From CANLBN01 sp034111645 (lineage in GTDB: Bacteria > Pseudomonadota > Gammaproteobacteria > Pseudomonadales > Cellvibrionaceae), in assembly GCA_034111645.1 (NCBI GenBank), contig JAWUWW010000017.1, forward strand, positions 1 to 21,692: a stretch of 21,692 nt of DNA. The letters are read 5' to 3'. Made by a program: the position numbers and the translations under genes. Each line of letters opens with the position of its first letter. Position 1 is the first letter of the stretch. Shown piece by piece: positions 7,661 through 16,274 of the stretch. The notes beneath the pieces are model-generated. The model was not told where the DNA came from and ran no database searches. It was given only the letters and a program-made list of their open reading frames with translations.

Positions 7661-8581
7661 TTATAACGCTAAGCTTGAAGGCAACAAGTAGTGATCTAAT
7701 AACATGATCACAAATAAGCACATTAAATAAATAATTGAGTATCTAAAGGTCTCCATAGGGGCATCTTTTCTGTCAGTCACCAACATAACAATGCTCCAGT
7801 ACATAAATCCGGCGCCCAATACAACCGCACCTAATAAATATAACCAACTGAACATACCTGTTAGATAAGGTAATAGCGTCACAATACATAAAATAATGGT
7901 GTAGAGCAGAATATGTAATTTTGTATAACGCTCACCATGTGTGACTGGCAGCATTGGGATATCCGCTTTTGCGTAATCGTCTTTACGATGAACTGCTAGC
8001 GCCCAAAAATGTGGTGGTGTCCACGCGAATATAATTAGTACTAATAGTAATCCATGGCCATCGATACTATTCGTTACCGCTGTCCATCCTAGTAATGGGG
8101 GAGCAGCTCCTGCAAGTCCACCGATAACAATATTTTGTGGTGTCGCACGCTTTAAATATAACGTGTAAACCACGGCATAACCTAATAGTGAGGCCAAGGT
8201 TAACCAAGCTGTTAGTGCATTAATAAAATATAACAAAATTGCCATGCCGAGCGCGCCCGTAACAAGGGCAAATAATAGCGCTTGCTGTGGCTCAACACGC
8301 CCTTTGGCAATAGGTCGGTTGTGAGTTCGCTGCATTTTTTGATCGACATGACGATCAACAAAATGATTTATCGTCGCGGCACTACCGGCACATAGGGCAA
8401 TACCTAAGTTACCCAAAATTAAAATATCAAGACCCACAAACTGTGGTGTCGCCAACAACATTCCAATAAGGGATGTTAATAACATCAGCAAAACTACTTT
8501 TGGCTTACATAGCTCTAGGTAGTCTCGCCAAAGCGGACGTTGAATATTAATATTGGGTTCTGCTAGCGTTGCTTTTGACAT
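7661..8581 (-). CDS. cyoE: Protoheme IX farnesyltransferase (heme O synthase)
   Basis: A polytopic UbiA-family prenyltransferase of 306 aa that farnesylates heme B to heme O, the precursor of heme A for the aa3 oxidase. The first Asp-rich site lies at about 72-90 (NHFVDRHVDQKMQRTHNRP), binding the prenyl diphosphate through Mg2+. The second conserved loop is DDYAKADIPMLPVTHGE. Around nine hydrophobic helices are visible. It is also named ctaB. It follows ctaA by 97 bp and precedes the Sco-like gene by 50 bp on the same strand, matching the usual heme A module order. Length and motifs are normal. Confidence 0.97.
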   Translation of the reverse strand: MSKATLAEPNINIQRPLWRDYLELCKPKVVLLMLLTSLIGMLLATPQFVGLDILILGNLGIALCAGSAATINHFVDRHVDQKMQRTHNRPIAKGRVEPQQALLFALVTGALGMAILLYFINALTAWLTLASLLGYAVVYTLYLKRATPQNIVIGGLAGAAPPLLGWTAVTNSIDGHGLLLVLIIFAWTPPHFWALAVHRKDDYAKADIPMLPVTHGERYTKLHILLYTIILCIVTLLPYLTGMFSWLYLLGAVVLGAGFMYWSIVMLVTDRKDAPMETFRYSIIYLMCLFVIMLLDHYLLPSSLAL

Positions 8582-8678
8582 TATTTTGGATATCGTTTTA
8601 GAGATTGTTTGTTATCGTATGACTTAGTCGTATAAGGTCGTTAGTATAATTCATTCAACTCAACAGCGCTTATGTTAA

Positions 8679-9812
8679 CTACTTATGTTGGCTAGTTGCT
8701 TTGCTTTCATCGTCATTAGCGTTGACGGTATACGTTCGATAAATGATCGATACCATACAAAGCAACAATACTGCACCTACTGCATTATGTCCAACTGCAA
8801 TCCACAATGGTAATGCAAAAATAATATTACTAACACCCAATAAAATTTGTACTAATAATACCGCCCACATCAGATACGCCCATTGTGACACTTCTTTTGC
8901 GCCCACTTTTAATAACTTTATGCCTAGTATTAAAAGACTAACAAGAACAATAATTGCGCCAATTCTATGGGTTAGGTGAATAGCAGTTCTGGCGTGATTA
9001 TCTAACTGACCGCCTAAATAATTGGGGCCTATATCCTGCCATACATTGAAGCCAGCCTTGAAGTCTGTGGGTGGCACCCACTGACCAAGACACAACGGAA
9101 GATCTGGACATGCTAGAGCGGCATAATTTGCACTTACCCAGCCACCTAATGCTATTTGACAAATAACTACTATTAATCCAAATATTAACCATGGCTTTAT
9201 AGCAAGCAATGAGTTTAATTGATTACCATTTAGATTCCACCGACTTCCACCTAATCGCTGGGTCAACAACCAGAGCAGAGATAGCGTAGTAAAGCCGCCT
9301 AACAAGTGAGCGGTTACAATTTTTGGCCATAATTTTAAAGTAACGGTCCACATACCGAAAGTAGCTTGAATAATAACTACTATGAGTAACAAAATTGATA
9401 GCTTGAGTGGGATATTTTGGACTAACTTGCTGGCAGACGTAGCTATAGATTCTGCCATTGTATTGTCGTTAGGATTTCTAGTTGATAGAGCTTTTTTCTC
9501 CCTGAATGAAATAACCGCTATCGATAAAATTAACAGGCCTAGCGTACCAGCAAAATAACGATGAACCATTTCTGGCCATGTTTTATCGTGCTCTACTGGC
9601 GCCTCTGGAAATCTTGCCTCTGCCTTAATGACTTCGTGTGATTCGTTTGGCCACAATAAATGACCATAACAGCCAGGCCAGTCTGGGCAACCCAAACCCG
9701 CGTCGACTAATCGAGTAAAAGCTCCTAATACCACAACAAAAATAGTGAATATAAATGACGCTAATGCTAATTTAAATAATTTTTTATGCTCAATCTCTCT
9801 TCTAAAAAACAT
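8679..9812 (-). CDS. ctaA: Heme A synthase (COX15/CtaA)
   Basis: Membrane monooxygenase-like enzyme that converts heme O to heme A by oxidising a methyl group. It is 377 aa with about eight TM helices in two four-helix halves. Candidate heme ligands are H84 (MVHRYFAG), H169 (TAHLLGG), H279/H282 (IHLTHRIG) and H342 (GHNAVG). Two periplasmic cysteine pairs occur, in GLGCPDWPGC (C42/C48) and LACPDLPLC (C235/C241), as in type-2 proteobacterial enzymes. It lies between the CxxxC protein gene and ctaB in the oxidase cluster and supplies heme A to CoxA. Confidence 0.97.
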   Translation of the reverse strand: MFFRREIEHKKLFKLALASFIFTIFVVVLGAFTRLVDAGLGCPDWPGCYGHLLWPNESHEVIKAEARFPEAPVEHDKTWPEMVHRYFAGTLGLLILSIAVISFREKKALSTRNPNDNTMAESIATSASKLVQNIPLKLSILLLIVVIIQATFGMWTVTLKLWPKIVTAHLLGGFTTLSLLWLLTQRLGGSRWNLNGNQLNSLLAIKPWLIFGLIVVICQIALGGWVSANYAALACPDLPLCLGQWVPPTDFKAGFNVWQDIGPNYLGGQLDNHARTAIHLTHRIGAIIVLVSLLILGIKLLKVGAKEVSQWAYLMWAVLLVQILLGVSNIIFALPLWIAVGHNAVGAVLLLCMVSIIYRTYTVNANDDESKATSQHK

Positions 9813-9923
9813 ATTCGCTCTACTATTAACTTATTTGTTAATTATCCTTAATCTTTTACGAATTGCCTGATATCAATACCCTTCTTATCAACGCTTAATT
9901 ATCTTAATTTCGCTGAGGATTTA

Positions 9924-10535
9924 CTAGTTATCATAGGTAAATTTCAACACTTTTTTTACGTCGTCTAACAAGTTCTGGCCTTTATGTTCAACGTCGTAGT
10001 ACATCATGGCAAAACCTTCCTGGTCGACTAGATAAAAGTAGTTTTCTCCCGACAGCTTTAACTCGGATATCTCTAGCCATTTATTTAAGGCGTCTACAGT
10101 TGCGTTAACCATAATAGTTTCTGGATGTTCTATTTTCAAATTATCTAAGGCCGTGGTTGAAAGTGGGTCCAATAATAATAAAACTCTTTCAACTCTATAT
10201 GCTTTTTCGGCAAGACGGATATGTACTTGGCGCGAAATGTATAAGTGATTCTGACAAATGTCATTACAGGCCTTTGTAACTGGAACTAGAATGCGCCAGC
10301 GTTTTTTATTATCTTCGACTAACCGAGCAAGAACGTCGTTTTCATTGTTTAATATTAGCTCATCAATAGCGCGAGCAGGTTCTAGCAAGGTGCCTTTATT
10401 CGAGGTGTTCGTAGGAATGCCCCAACCGGTTTTAAACATAATGTAAGCCACAAGTGTTGGTAAAATTATAATTCCCAGTATAATTAGACCATAATTACGA
10501 TTGCGCTTTTTTATTGGTTCTACGTCTTCATTCAT
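9924..10535 (-). CDS. Membrane-anchored CxxxC (thioredoxin-fold-like) protein of the oxidase cluster
   Basis: A 203-aa protein with a short basic cytoplasmic tail, one TM helix at about 15-36, and a periplasmic domain. That domain has WRILVPVTKACNDICQNHLY at about 80-99. The two cysteines, C90 and C94, form a CxxxC pair as in Sco copper chaperones, and H105 follows in SRQVHIRL. A conserved hypothetical gene occupies this slot, between SURF1 and ctaA, in Pseudomonas-type aa3 clusters. The arrangement suggests a copper- or thiol-handling assembly role for the CuA or CuB site. That role is inferred from the motif and neighbours; the family has no function I can cite with certainty. Confidence 0.75.
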   Translation of the reverse strand: MNEDVEPIKKRNRNYGLIILGIIILPTLVAYIMFKTGWGIPTNTSNKGTLLEPARAIDELILNNENDVLARLVEDNKKRWRILVPVTKACNDICQNHLYISRQVHIRLAEKAYRVERVLLLLDPLSTTALDNLKIEHPETIMVNATVDALNKWLEISELKLSGENYFYLVDQEGFAMMYYDVEHKGQNLLDDVKKVLKFTYDN

Positions 10536-10603
10536 ACTTTTCTCTAAAACTCTTCATTAATCTGTTGTAATTTTAATTTATTATGTCAAAATAATTGCGT
10601 AAT

Positions 10604-11338
10604 TTATTTGTTATTTTTATCTTTTATCTCTCTGTATAAAAGCCAAGTGTACAATAGTGCTAAGGCTATACTCATTGCAAACCACTGTACGGCATAACCT
10701 TGATGCTTTGCTGGCTGTGTATTAATAACCGGCCATTGCGTGACGTATGAGCCTATATTATCTTCATCGATTCTTAGCATCATTTTGTCTATATCTTGAT
10801 TCAATGCAGCAGCTGCCGCCTGATTATCTAGCTGTAAAACACGTTTAGGCCACTCGACATCAAGATCACTTTGACTATGTTGAATCACCGCATTTATCAG
10901 CAGAGGATAAAGATAGCCGTTAATAACAACCTGATCGGCACTTGTCTCGATTAAGGGTAAGCGTGAGCGATCAGCCTCAGCTTTAATCCAGCCACGATTC
11001 ACCAATAAGGTCCGCCTATGGCCGGTAGCATCATTAAAATGAAAAGGCATAATGATCTCATAACCGGGCTTGCCTTGTCGTGGCTGATTATCTAGCAACC
11101 AATAATGATCAATGTCATACTTACCGGTAACTTTTACGTTTCTGTACTTAGTTTTAGCATCCGCATCTAGTACTGCCAGTGAGGTATGCGCCAACTCGCT
11201 TTGCTGTTCGTAAAATACCAGTAACTTTTCTTTTTGCTCGGCACGATCTAGCTGCCAAAACCCTAAGTAGGTTAATATCGGAAAAAACAATAAGACCAGT
11301 ATTGTTATTTTCCATTGCTGCTTCAGTACACTTAACAT
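10604..11338 (-). CDS. SURF1-family cytochrome oxidase assembly protein
   Basis: An inner-membrane assembly factor, 244 aa, thought to help insert heme A into subunit I. It has the classic SURF1 layout. An N-terminal TM (about 10-26) ends in the conserved LGFWQLDRAEQK. A large periplasmic domain contains KVTGKYD, YWLLDNQPRQGKPGYEIIMPF and LLVNRGWIKA. A C-terminal TM follows GYAVQWFAMSIAL (about 212-236). No good Shine-Dalgarno precedes the ATG; the start was chosen by family length and the N-terminal helix. It begins only about 42 bp from the divergent DUF2909 start, so its promoter must overlap that gene or the short gap. Confidence 0.95.
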   Translation of the reverse strand: MLSVLKQQWKITILVLLFFPILTYLGFWQLDRAEQKEKLLVFYEQQSELAHTSLAVLDADAKTKYRNVKVTGKYDIDHYWLLDNQPRQGKPGYEIIMPFHFNDATGHRRTLLVNRGWIKAEADRSRLPLIETSADQVVINGYLYPLLINAVIQHSQSDLDVEWPKRVLQLDNQAAAAALNQDIDKMMLRIDEDNIGSYVTQWPVINTQPAKHQGYAVQWFAMSIALALLYTWLLYREIKDKNNK

Positions 11339-11380
11339 TTAGGAAGACACTCTCGACTACTCAATCAAAGGATATTTGTG

Positions 11381-11647
11381 ATGGGCTTAATAATAAAAAC
11401 ATTCATCGTTGTACTTTTTATAGGCTTGGTCATTAGCCTAACCAGCAGCTTCATCTTTTTATTAAAAGATGTAGGGTCTCAAAAAAAACGTAGCTTATAT
11501 GCATTGGGTATTAGGATAGGTTTAGCTACTCTATTAATGATCACCATTTTTTTCGGTTTATCCACTGGCTACTTAGGAAGCAATGCGCCTTGGGATAAAA
11601 AAATGAGCAGAAGTCAGCTCGAACAAAACTATAAAGAAAACCAATAG
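11381..11647 (+). CDS. DUF2909 twin transmembrane protein
   Basis: A very small membrane protein (88 aa from ATG 11381; an in-frame GTG sits 3 bp upstream). Two hydrophobic helices at about 6-30 and 41-61 are joined by a short basic loop (VGSQKKRSL), followed by a charged tail. AAAGGA at 11367-11372 supports the ATG start. Genes of this family are a constant companion of aa3 oxidase clusters, located between coxC and SURF1 as here. It is the only cluster gene on the plus strand, convergent with coxC and divergent from SURF1. A role as an oxidase accessory or assembly protein is inferred from context only. Confidence 0.85.
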   Translation: MGLIIKTFIVVLFIGLVISLTSSFIFLLKDVGSQKKRSLYALGIRIGLATLLMITIFFGLSTGYLGSNAPWDKKMSRSQLEQNYKENQ

Positions 11648-11669
11648 AAAAATAGCTTATTAACTGACA

Positions 11670-11701
11670 AAAATAAAGCCATAGATCTATGGCTTTATTT
11701 T
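11670..11701. terminator. Bidirectional Rho-independent terminator between DUF2909 and coxC
   Basis: A perfect 32-bp palindrome with 16-bp arms, AAAATAAAGCCATAGA against its exact reverse complement. It starts with an A-run and ends with a T-run, so it reads as hairpin plus U-tract on both strands. It lies 22 bp after the DUF2909 stop and 23 bp after the coxC stop, two convergent genes. It should separate coxBA-ctaG-coxC transcripts from the SURF1-to-Sco half of the locus. Confidence 0.9.
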
Positions 11702-11724
11702 ATAGCTCTTAACTGCTTAAGGAT

Positions 11725-12633
11725 TTAGCCTAAGATATACACAAATAGAAATAATCCTACCCAAACCACATCAACAAAATGCCAATACCAGCTTGCTGCT
11801 TCAAAGCCAAAGCAGTCTTTATGATTAAAATGACCTTTTAAAACAGAGCGCAATAACATAATAAGTAACATTATGGTGCCCATTGTTACGTGCAAGCCAT
11901 GAAAACCTGTCAACATAAAAAAGGTCGTTCCATAAGCGCCTGTATCAATTGTCAAATTGTTTGCAAAGACATGTATATACTCTTCGGCTTGAAGGATTAA
12001 GAAAATAACACCTAATGCAACAGTAACGCCCAACCAAAAATTAAAACCCCAAAGACCAGTCTTTTTGTCGTTTTTTAAGGCCGTGTGTGCAAAATGAACC
12101 GTGAAGCTAGAGGCCAATAGTGCACAGGTATTCCAAAACGGTAGCCATGTCCAAATAGACTCGGTAGTGGTAACGCTCATATTAATATCTGGTCCAACAA
12201 CTTTAGCATTAGCGCCATTGACTGCCATATCTGGCGTTATCATTAAGGGCCACACATTTTCAAAGCCAGACCATAAAATTTGGTTGGTCGTATTGTCGCC
12301 ACCAAGTTCCGGCAATGCGATCTGACGCATATAAAATAGAGCGCCAAAGAACGCCGCAAAAAACATAACCTCGCTAAAGATGAACCAACCCATAGCCCAC
12401 ACATAAGACCGCTTAAGCTGAGCATCATTTAAACCCATTAAATTTTCTTTGATGACGATAGAAAACCAACACCATAATACTGCGACCAGTGAGACTAACC
12501 CAACAATAAACAGCGTTGAGCTACCGCCATTAATCCAACCAGAGGCTCCAAAGACCGTTAAAAATAATCCAACTGAAGCAAAGATCGGTAATTTACTTTG
12601 CTCCGGAACGTAGTATGTACCTTCGCCCGCCAT
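11725..12633 (-). CDS. coxC: Cytochrome c oxidase subunit III
   Basis: A core subunit of the aa3 oxidase, 302 aa, with seven TM helices. Visible family segments include WFIFSEVMFFAAFFGALFYMR, SSFTVHFAHTAL, AEEYIHVFANN, TTFFMLTGFHGLHVTMGT and, at the C-terminus, SWYWHFVDVVWVGLFLFVYI. An extended periplasmic loop at about 98-150 makes it longer than mitochondrial-type subunit III, which is normal for this clade. It follows ctaG by 64 bp. Subunit III stabilises the active site of subunit I and assists proton uptake. Also called ctaE. Confidence 0.97.
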   Translation of the reverse strand: MAGEGTYYVPEQSKLPIFASVGLFLTVFGASGWINGGSSTLFIVGLVSLVAVLWCWFSIVIKENLMGLNDAQLKRSYVWAMGWFIFSEVMFFAAFFGALFYMRQIALPELGGDNTTNQILWSGFENVWPLMITPDMAVNGANAKVVGPDINMSVTTTESIWTWLPFWNTCALLASSFTVHFAHTALKNDKKTGLWGFNFWLGVTVALGVIFLILQAEEYIHVFANNLTIDTGAYGTTFFMLTGFHGLHVTMGTIMLLIMLLRSVLKGHFNHKDCFGFEAASWYWHFVDVVWVGLFLFVYILG

Positions 12634-12697
12634 AAAATTCTCCGTTTTTCTTTTTATATAATCTGTTAAAGCTAGTTAAGTGTATTGATGATTGATC

Positions 12698-13324
12698 TTA
12701 ATTCACTGATACCAACGCCAAAGCCGCTGGTATAATTTTAATTTGGCTTACTTTTTCTTCTGATGCTTGATCTTGTTGCTGAGATTCAGTGATATCAAAC
12801 AACGTGTAAGACATGGTGATCGTTTTTACGTATTTTGGTATTTCAATATCAACAATAAAGCTTAAGCCAAGCTCGGCGCTTTCACCCGCTTGTAGTGGTT
12901 GCGAGTTAAAACAAAAACATTCCGTTTTATGAAAATAACTCACTGCTTTATAGGGCACCAAACTCGGTATTGCCTGCCCAACCATAGCTTTATCCGTTGG
13001 GTTGTGGGCTAAGTATTTAATAACTGTTACTTCGCCAGGATGCACCACAACAGTTTTGTTGATGGGCCTAAACTCCCATGGCATATCTTCGTTATTATTA
13101 GCTATGAATTGTATTTTAATTTCTCGGCTTGTATCGACACCATAGTTGTTTTGGGTAGCGTCATACTGACCACCAGTTTTACCGTTAAGGCCTGTAATAT
13201 CGCAGAATAATGTATACATTGGCGGCATAATAAAAATTGCAAAAACAAACATACCGACGACTGTTACGCAAAGCTTTACGCAAAGAACTGGTGTTGAATT
13301 ATCTTTATAAAAACTTTTTATCAT
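12698..13324 (-). CDS. ctaG: Cytochrome c oxidase assembly protein CtaG (Cox11)
   Basis: Membrane-anchored copper donor for the CuB site of CoxA; 208 aa. It has a single TM helix at about 17-40, a conserved membrane-proximal cysteine (C41 in LFCDITGLNGKTGGQY), and an immunoglobulin-like periplasmic domain carrying the Cu(I)-binding CFCF motif (C136, C138). PLQAGESAEL and SYTLFDI are further Cox11 signatures. It lies between coxA and coxC, the standard position. The 142-bp spacer upstream is rich in hairpins, so its expression may differ from that of coxA. Confidence 0.96.
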   Translation of the reverse strand: MIKSFYKDNSTPVLCVKLCVTVVGMFVFAIFIMPPMYTLFCDITGLNGKTGGQYDATQNNYGVDTSREIKIQFIANNNEDMPWEFRPINKTVVVHPGEVTVIKYLAHNPTDKAMVGQAIPSLVPYKAVSYFHKTECFCFNSQPLQAGESAELGLSFIVDIEIPKYVKTITMSYTLFDITESQQQDQASEEKVSQIKIIPAALALVSVN

Positions 13325-13393
13325 TGCAGTAAAACCTTTTATAACTGACTGTTAAACGCGATCTGTGGCTACTCAATTTAACTCTAAGGTTAA

Positions 13394-13417
13394 TTAGGCT
13401 TCTCCATTCTAGCCTAA
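13394..13417 (-). repeat. Second hairpin in the coxA-ctaG spacer
   Basis: TTAGGCT (13394-13400) and AGCCTAA (13411-13417) are perfect 7-bp inverted arms around a 10-nt loop. The element lies downstream of the larger hairpin in the transcribed (minus) direction and before ctaG. A third, weaker pair (TTAAC/GTTAA) sits next to it at about 13377-13392. No U-tract follows. Confidence 0.5.
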
Positions 13418-13426
13418 ACCCATAAA

Positions 13427-13464
13427 TTGACCGGCGACATTATTTGAATAACGTTGCCGGTCAA
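13427..13464 (-). repeat. Strong hairpin immediately after coxA
   Basis: The arms at 13427-13438 and 13453-13464 pair over 12 positions, 9 of them a perfect TTGACCGGC/GCCGGTCAA plus three more with one wobble. Inside them a mismatch and a further 4-5 AT pairs extend the stem to nearly the whole 38-nt element. It starts 3 nt after the coxA stop codon on the minus strand. The 3' flank is AATTTATG, not a clean U-tract. An mRNA-stabilising or attenuating structure is likelier than a full terminator. Confidence 0.75.
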
Positions 13465-13466
13465 AA

Positions 13467-15017
13467 CTACTTAATCGGTGGTGGCGTGGTGAAGGTATGG
13501 TAGGGCGCAGGAGATGCTACTGTCCACTCTAAACCCTCTGGGTTTTCCCACACTTCTGCAGTTGCTTTTTTACCACCACGAATAGTGGCGATTACGTTAT
13601 ATAAAAACATAAGCTGAGCAGCGCCAAATAGAAATGCGCCCATGGTTGATATCATATTAAAGTCAGCGAAAAACTGATTATAATCAGGCACTCGACGTTG
13701 CATGCCCGCAAGACCCACGAAGTGCATGGGGAAGAAGGTCACGTTCAAACCAATAAATGCCATCCAAAACTGCACCTTACCCATGGTCTCGTTGTACATA
13801 TTGCCACACCATTTAGGAAGCCAATAATACACCGCTGCAACAATAGAGAATATAGCGCCCGGGACTAATACATAATGGAAATGTGCCACTACAAAGTAGG
13901 TGTCGTGATACTGGAAATCGGCAGGTGCGATTGCAAGCATCAAGCCTGAAAATCCGCCGATAGTGAAGAGAATAACGAATGCAATTGAATACAACATAGG
14001 TGTCTCAAAGGTCATTGAGCCCCTAAACATAGTAGTTACCCAATTAAAGACTTTCACGCCCGTTGGCACTGCAATCAGCATCGTTGCATACATAAAGAAG
14101 AGTTCACCCGCTAAAGGAAGACCTACTGTAAACATGTGATGCGCCCAAACAATAAAGCTTAAGAAAGCGATAGAGGCCGTTGCGTAAACCATTGAAGAGT
14201 ATCCAAATAATGGCTTACGAGCGAAGGTTGGAATGATTGCACTGACAATACCGAAGGCCGGTAAAATCATGATGTATACTTCAGGGTGACCAAAAAACCA
14301 GAATATGTGCTGGAACAATACCGGATCACCACCACCAGCGGCATCAAAGAAACTTGTACCAAAGTGAATATCCATCAACATCATAGTGACAACACCTGCA
14401 AGCACAGGCATTACTGCAATTAGTAGATATGCTGTAATCAACCATGTCCATACAAACAATGGCATTTTCATTAACGTCATACCAGGCGCACGCATATTTA
14501 AAATAGTTGCGATGATGTTAATAGCACCCATAATTGAGCTAATACCTAAAATATGGACGGCAAAAATAAAGTAGGTAACGCTTGGTGGTGCATAGGTAGT
14601 TGATAGCGGCGCATAAAAAGTCCAGCCAAAGTTAGGGCCGCCACCTTCCATAAATAAAGTAGATACCATCATTGCGAAAGCAAAAGGTAGAATCCAGAAA
14701 CTCCAGTTATTCATTCGTGGCAACGCCATATCAGGCGCGCCAACCATCATCGGAATCATCCAGTTAGCTAGGCCGACAAAAGCTGGCATAACCGCACCAA
14801 ACACCATGATCAATCCATGCATGGTGGTCATTTGGTTAAAAAACTCTGGCTCAACAATTTGCAAACCAGGTTCAAATAACTCCGCGCGAACAATAAGGGC
14901 AAATACACCCCCTAGTAAAAACATTGCGAAACTGAACCAAAGATACATTGTGCCAATATCTTTGTGATTGGTAGTGTACAACCACCGTGTTAAGCCTTTA
15001 GCAGGACCGTGAGCCAT
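13467..15017 (-). CDS. coxA: Cytochrome c oxidase subunit I (aa3 type, A1 family)
   Basis: The catalytic heme-copper subunit, 516 aa, with twelve TM helices. Metal ligands are visible: H67 (TTMHGLIM) and H381 for heme a; H244, H293 and H294 for CuB; H379 for heme a3. The cross-linked tyrosine is Y248. GHPEVY carries the D-channel glutamate E246, and D96/N103 are present in GAPDMALPRMNNWSFW, marking an A1-type proton-pumping oxidase. AGGGAGA lies just upstream of ATG. The gene follows coxB by 12 bp, so the two are co-transcribed. Length and motifs are fully conserved. Also called ctaD. Confidence 0.99.
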   Translation of the reverse strand: MAHGPAKGLTRWLYTTNHKDIGTMYLWFSFAMFLLGGVFALIVRAELFEPGLQIVEPEFFNQMTTMHGLIMVFGAVMPAFVGLANWMIPMMVGAPDMALPRMNNWSFWILPFAFAMMVSTLFMEGGGPNFGWTFYAPLSTTYAPPSVTYFIFAVHILGISSIMGAINIIATILNMRAPGMTLMKMPLFVWTWLITAYLLIAVMPVLAGVVTMMLMDIHFGTSFFDAAGGGDPVLFQHIFWFFGHPEVYIMILPAFGIVSAIIPTFARKPLFGYSSMVYATASIAFLSFIVWAHHMFTVGLPLAGELFFMYATMLIAVPTGVKVFNWVTTMFRGSMTFETPMLYSIAFVILFTIGGFSGLMLAIAPADFQYHDTYFVVAHFHYVLVPGAIFSIVAAVYYWLPKWCGNMYNETMGKVQFWMAFIGLNVTFFPMHFVGLAGMQRRVPDYNQFFADFNMISTMGAFLFGAAQLMFLYNVIATIRGGKKATAEVWENPEGLEWTVASPAPYHTFTTPPPIK

Positions 15018-15029
15018 AGTGATTCTCCC

Positions 15030-16181
15030 TTAGTTGTCTTGCTTGTATTTAAGAATATCGATGGGTTGCACCACATCGCCGGTTTTATTGCCAAACGAAT
15101 TGCGCTGGAAGGTGATCACCGATGCAATATCTACCTCAGACATAGTGTCTCTGTAAGCACCCATTAATGCATTGTTTTTACTACCATTAACAATAATGTC
15201 TATATGCGCTGCAATATCACCGTTGGCAATGGCGCTACCTGCAATCGCTGCACCAACGCCACCCTCACCATTAGCGCCGTGACAAGCCACACAAGCTTGT
15301 CCATAAACTTGCTCACCCTGAACCATTAGTTCATCGAGCGTAAACGTTTTGTTAGCTAGCTCTTTAATCTTAGCAGCAAGCTCTTTACGCTCAGCCAAGT
15401 AAGCAACATATTCTTCCTGCTCTACAGCTTTCACAACAATTGGCATAAAGCCATGTTGAGCACCACAAAGCTCAGCACACACGCCTCGATAAATTCCAGG
15501 CGTATCAATATTCGCCCAAGACTCATTGATATACCCAGGAATCGCATCGCGCTTAACGGCAAGTGCGGGCACCCACCAAGCATGAATTACATCGTTTGAA
15601 GTAACTAAAAACCGAACTTTTTTGTTGATGGGTATGACTAAGGGCTCGTCTACCTCCATTAGATAGTTCGGACCTTTTGGCGCTTCGTTACGAATCTGTT
15701 CTTGCGGGGTGCTCATACGACTAATTATTTTAACGTCTTCATCTAGATACTCATAACCCCAGTACCATTGATAACCAGTCACAACAATATCAACATCAGC
15801 TTCTGAGGTGTCGTAAAGCTTCACCAGGCTAGAGGTAGCTGGAACCGCCATAATAATCAGAATAACGAAAGGCAAAACTGTCCACGTAATTTCTAAGCCC
15901 AAGCTATCGTGAAAATTTGATGCTTTTGCGCCATTGGATTTACGATGAACGATCATTGAATAAAATAAAACACCAAATACCACGACACCGATGCCTACGC
16001 ACCACCAAAACATCGTCATGTGTAAGCCGTAAACATCTTGGCTAATAGCTGTGACGCCAACAGGCATATTCCAAGTGGAGCGCTGGACGGCCTCCTCTAG
16101 TGCGAATGCGGCTGTATTACCAAGCAACAGTAAAGCAGGTGCAAGCAACCAGACTATTAGTCGGTTTAGTGAAATTAACAT
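15030..16181 (-). CDS. coxB: Cytochrome c oxidase subunit II with fused C-terminal cytochrome c domain (caa3-like)
   Basis: It accepts electrons at CuA and passes them to heme a. It is 383 aa: signal peptide 1-27 (ends NTAAFA), TM helices at about 54-78 and 98-120, then the cupredoxin domain. CuA ligands are H200, C235, C239, H243 and M246 in GVCAELCGAQHGFMP. A linker rich in E/K/A leads to a cytochrome c domain from about 285, with heme-binding CVACH (C297, C300, H301) and a likely axial Met at 340. The fused domain makes the subunit able to take electrons directly from membrane or soluble carriers. The best ribosome-binding sequence (GGAG) is 11 nt from ATG, a rather long spacing. First gene of the oxidase operon. 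Confidence 0.98.
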   Translation of the reverse strand: MLISLNRLIVWLLAPALLLLGNTAAFALEEAVQRSTWNMPVGVTAISQDVYGLHMTMFWWCVGIGVVVFGVLFYSMIVHRKSNGAKASNFHDSLGLEITWTVLPFVILIIMAVPATSSLVKLYDTSEADVDIVVTGYQWYWGYEYLDEDVKIISRMSTPQEQIRNEAPKGPNYLMEVDEPLVIPINKKVRFLVTSNDVIHAWWVPALAVKRDAIPGYINESWANIDTPGIYRGVCAELCGAQHGFMPIVVKAVEQEEYVAYLAERKELAAKIKELANKTFTLDELMVQGEQVYGQACVACHGANGEGGVGAAIAGSAIANGDIAAHIDIIVNGSKNNALMGAYRDTMSEVDIASVITFQRNSFGNKTGDVVQPIDILKYKQDN

Positions 16182-16259
16182 TGCCCGAATGTCTCCATAA
16201 TTATTATCGTTAACTAAAACTAACAGTTAAATTACAAATCATTAGTTTACGTAACTTTT

Positions 16260-16274
16260 CATAATTGCATTATG
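16260..16274. promoter_or_regulatory. Small palindrome upstream of coxB
   Basis: CATAAT and ATTATG are perfect arms around TGC, 79-93 bp before the coxB start. On the minus strand CATAAT is also a fair -10 hexamer, but no matching -35 is found at the right spacing. It may be an operator or part of the cox promoter. The assignment is tentative. Confidence 0.25.

Noticed and set aside
8998..9192. Minus-strand ORF of 64 codons within ctaA
   Set aside because: Same strand but a different frame within heme A synthase. The ctaA frame carries all the family motifs, so this is a shadow rather than a frameshifted piece.
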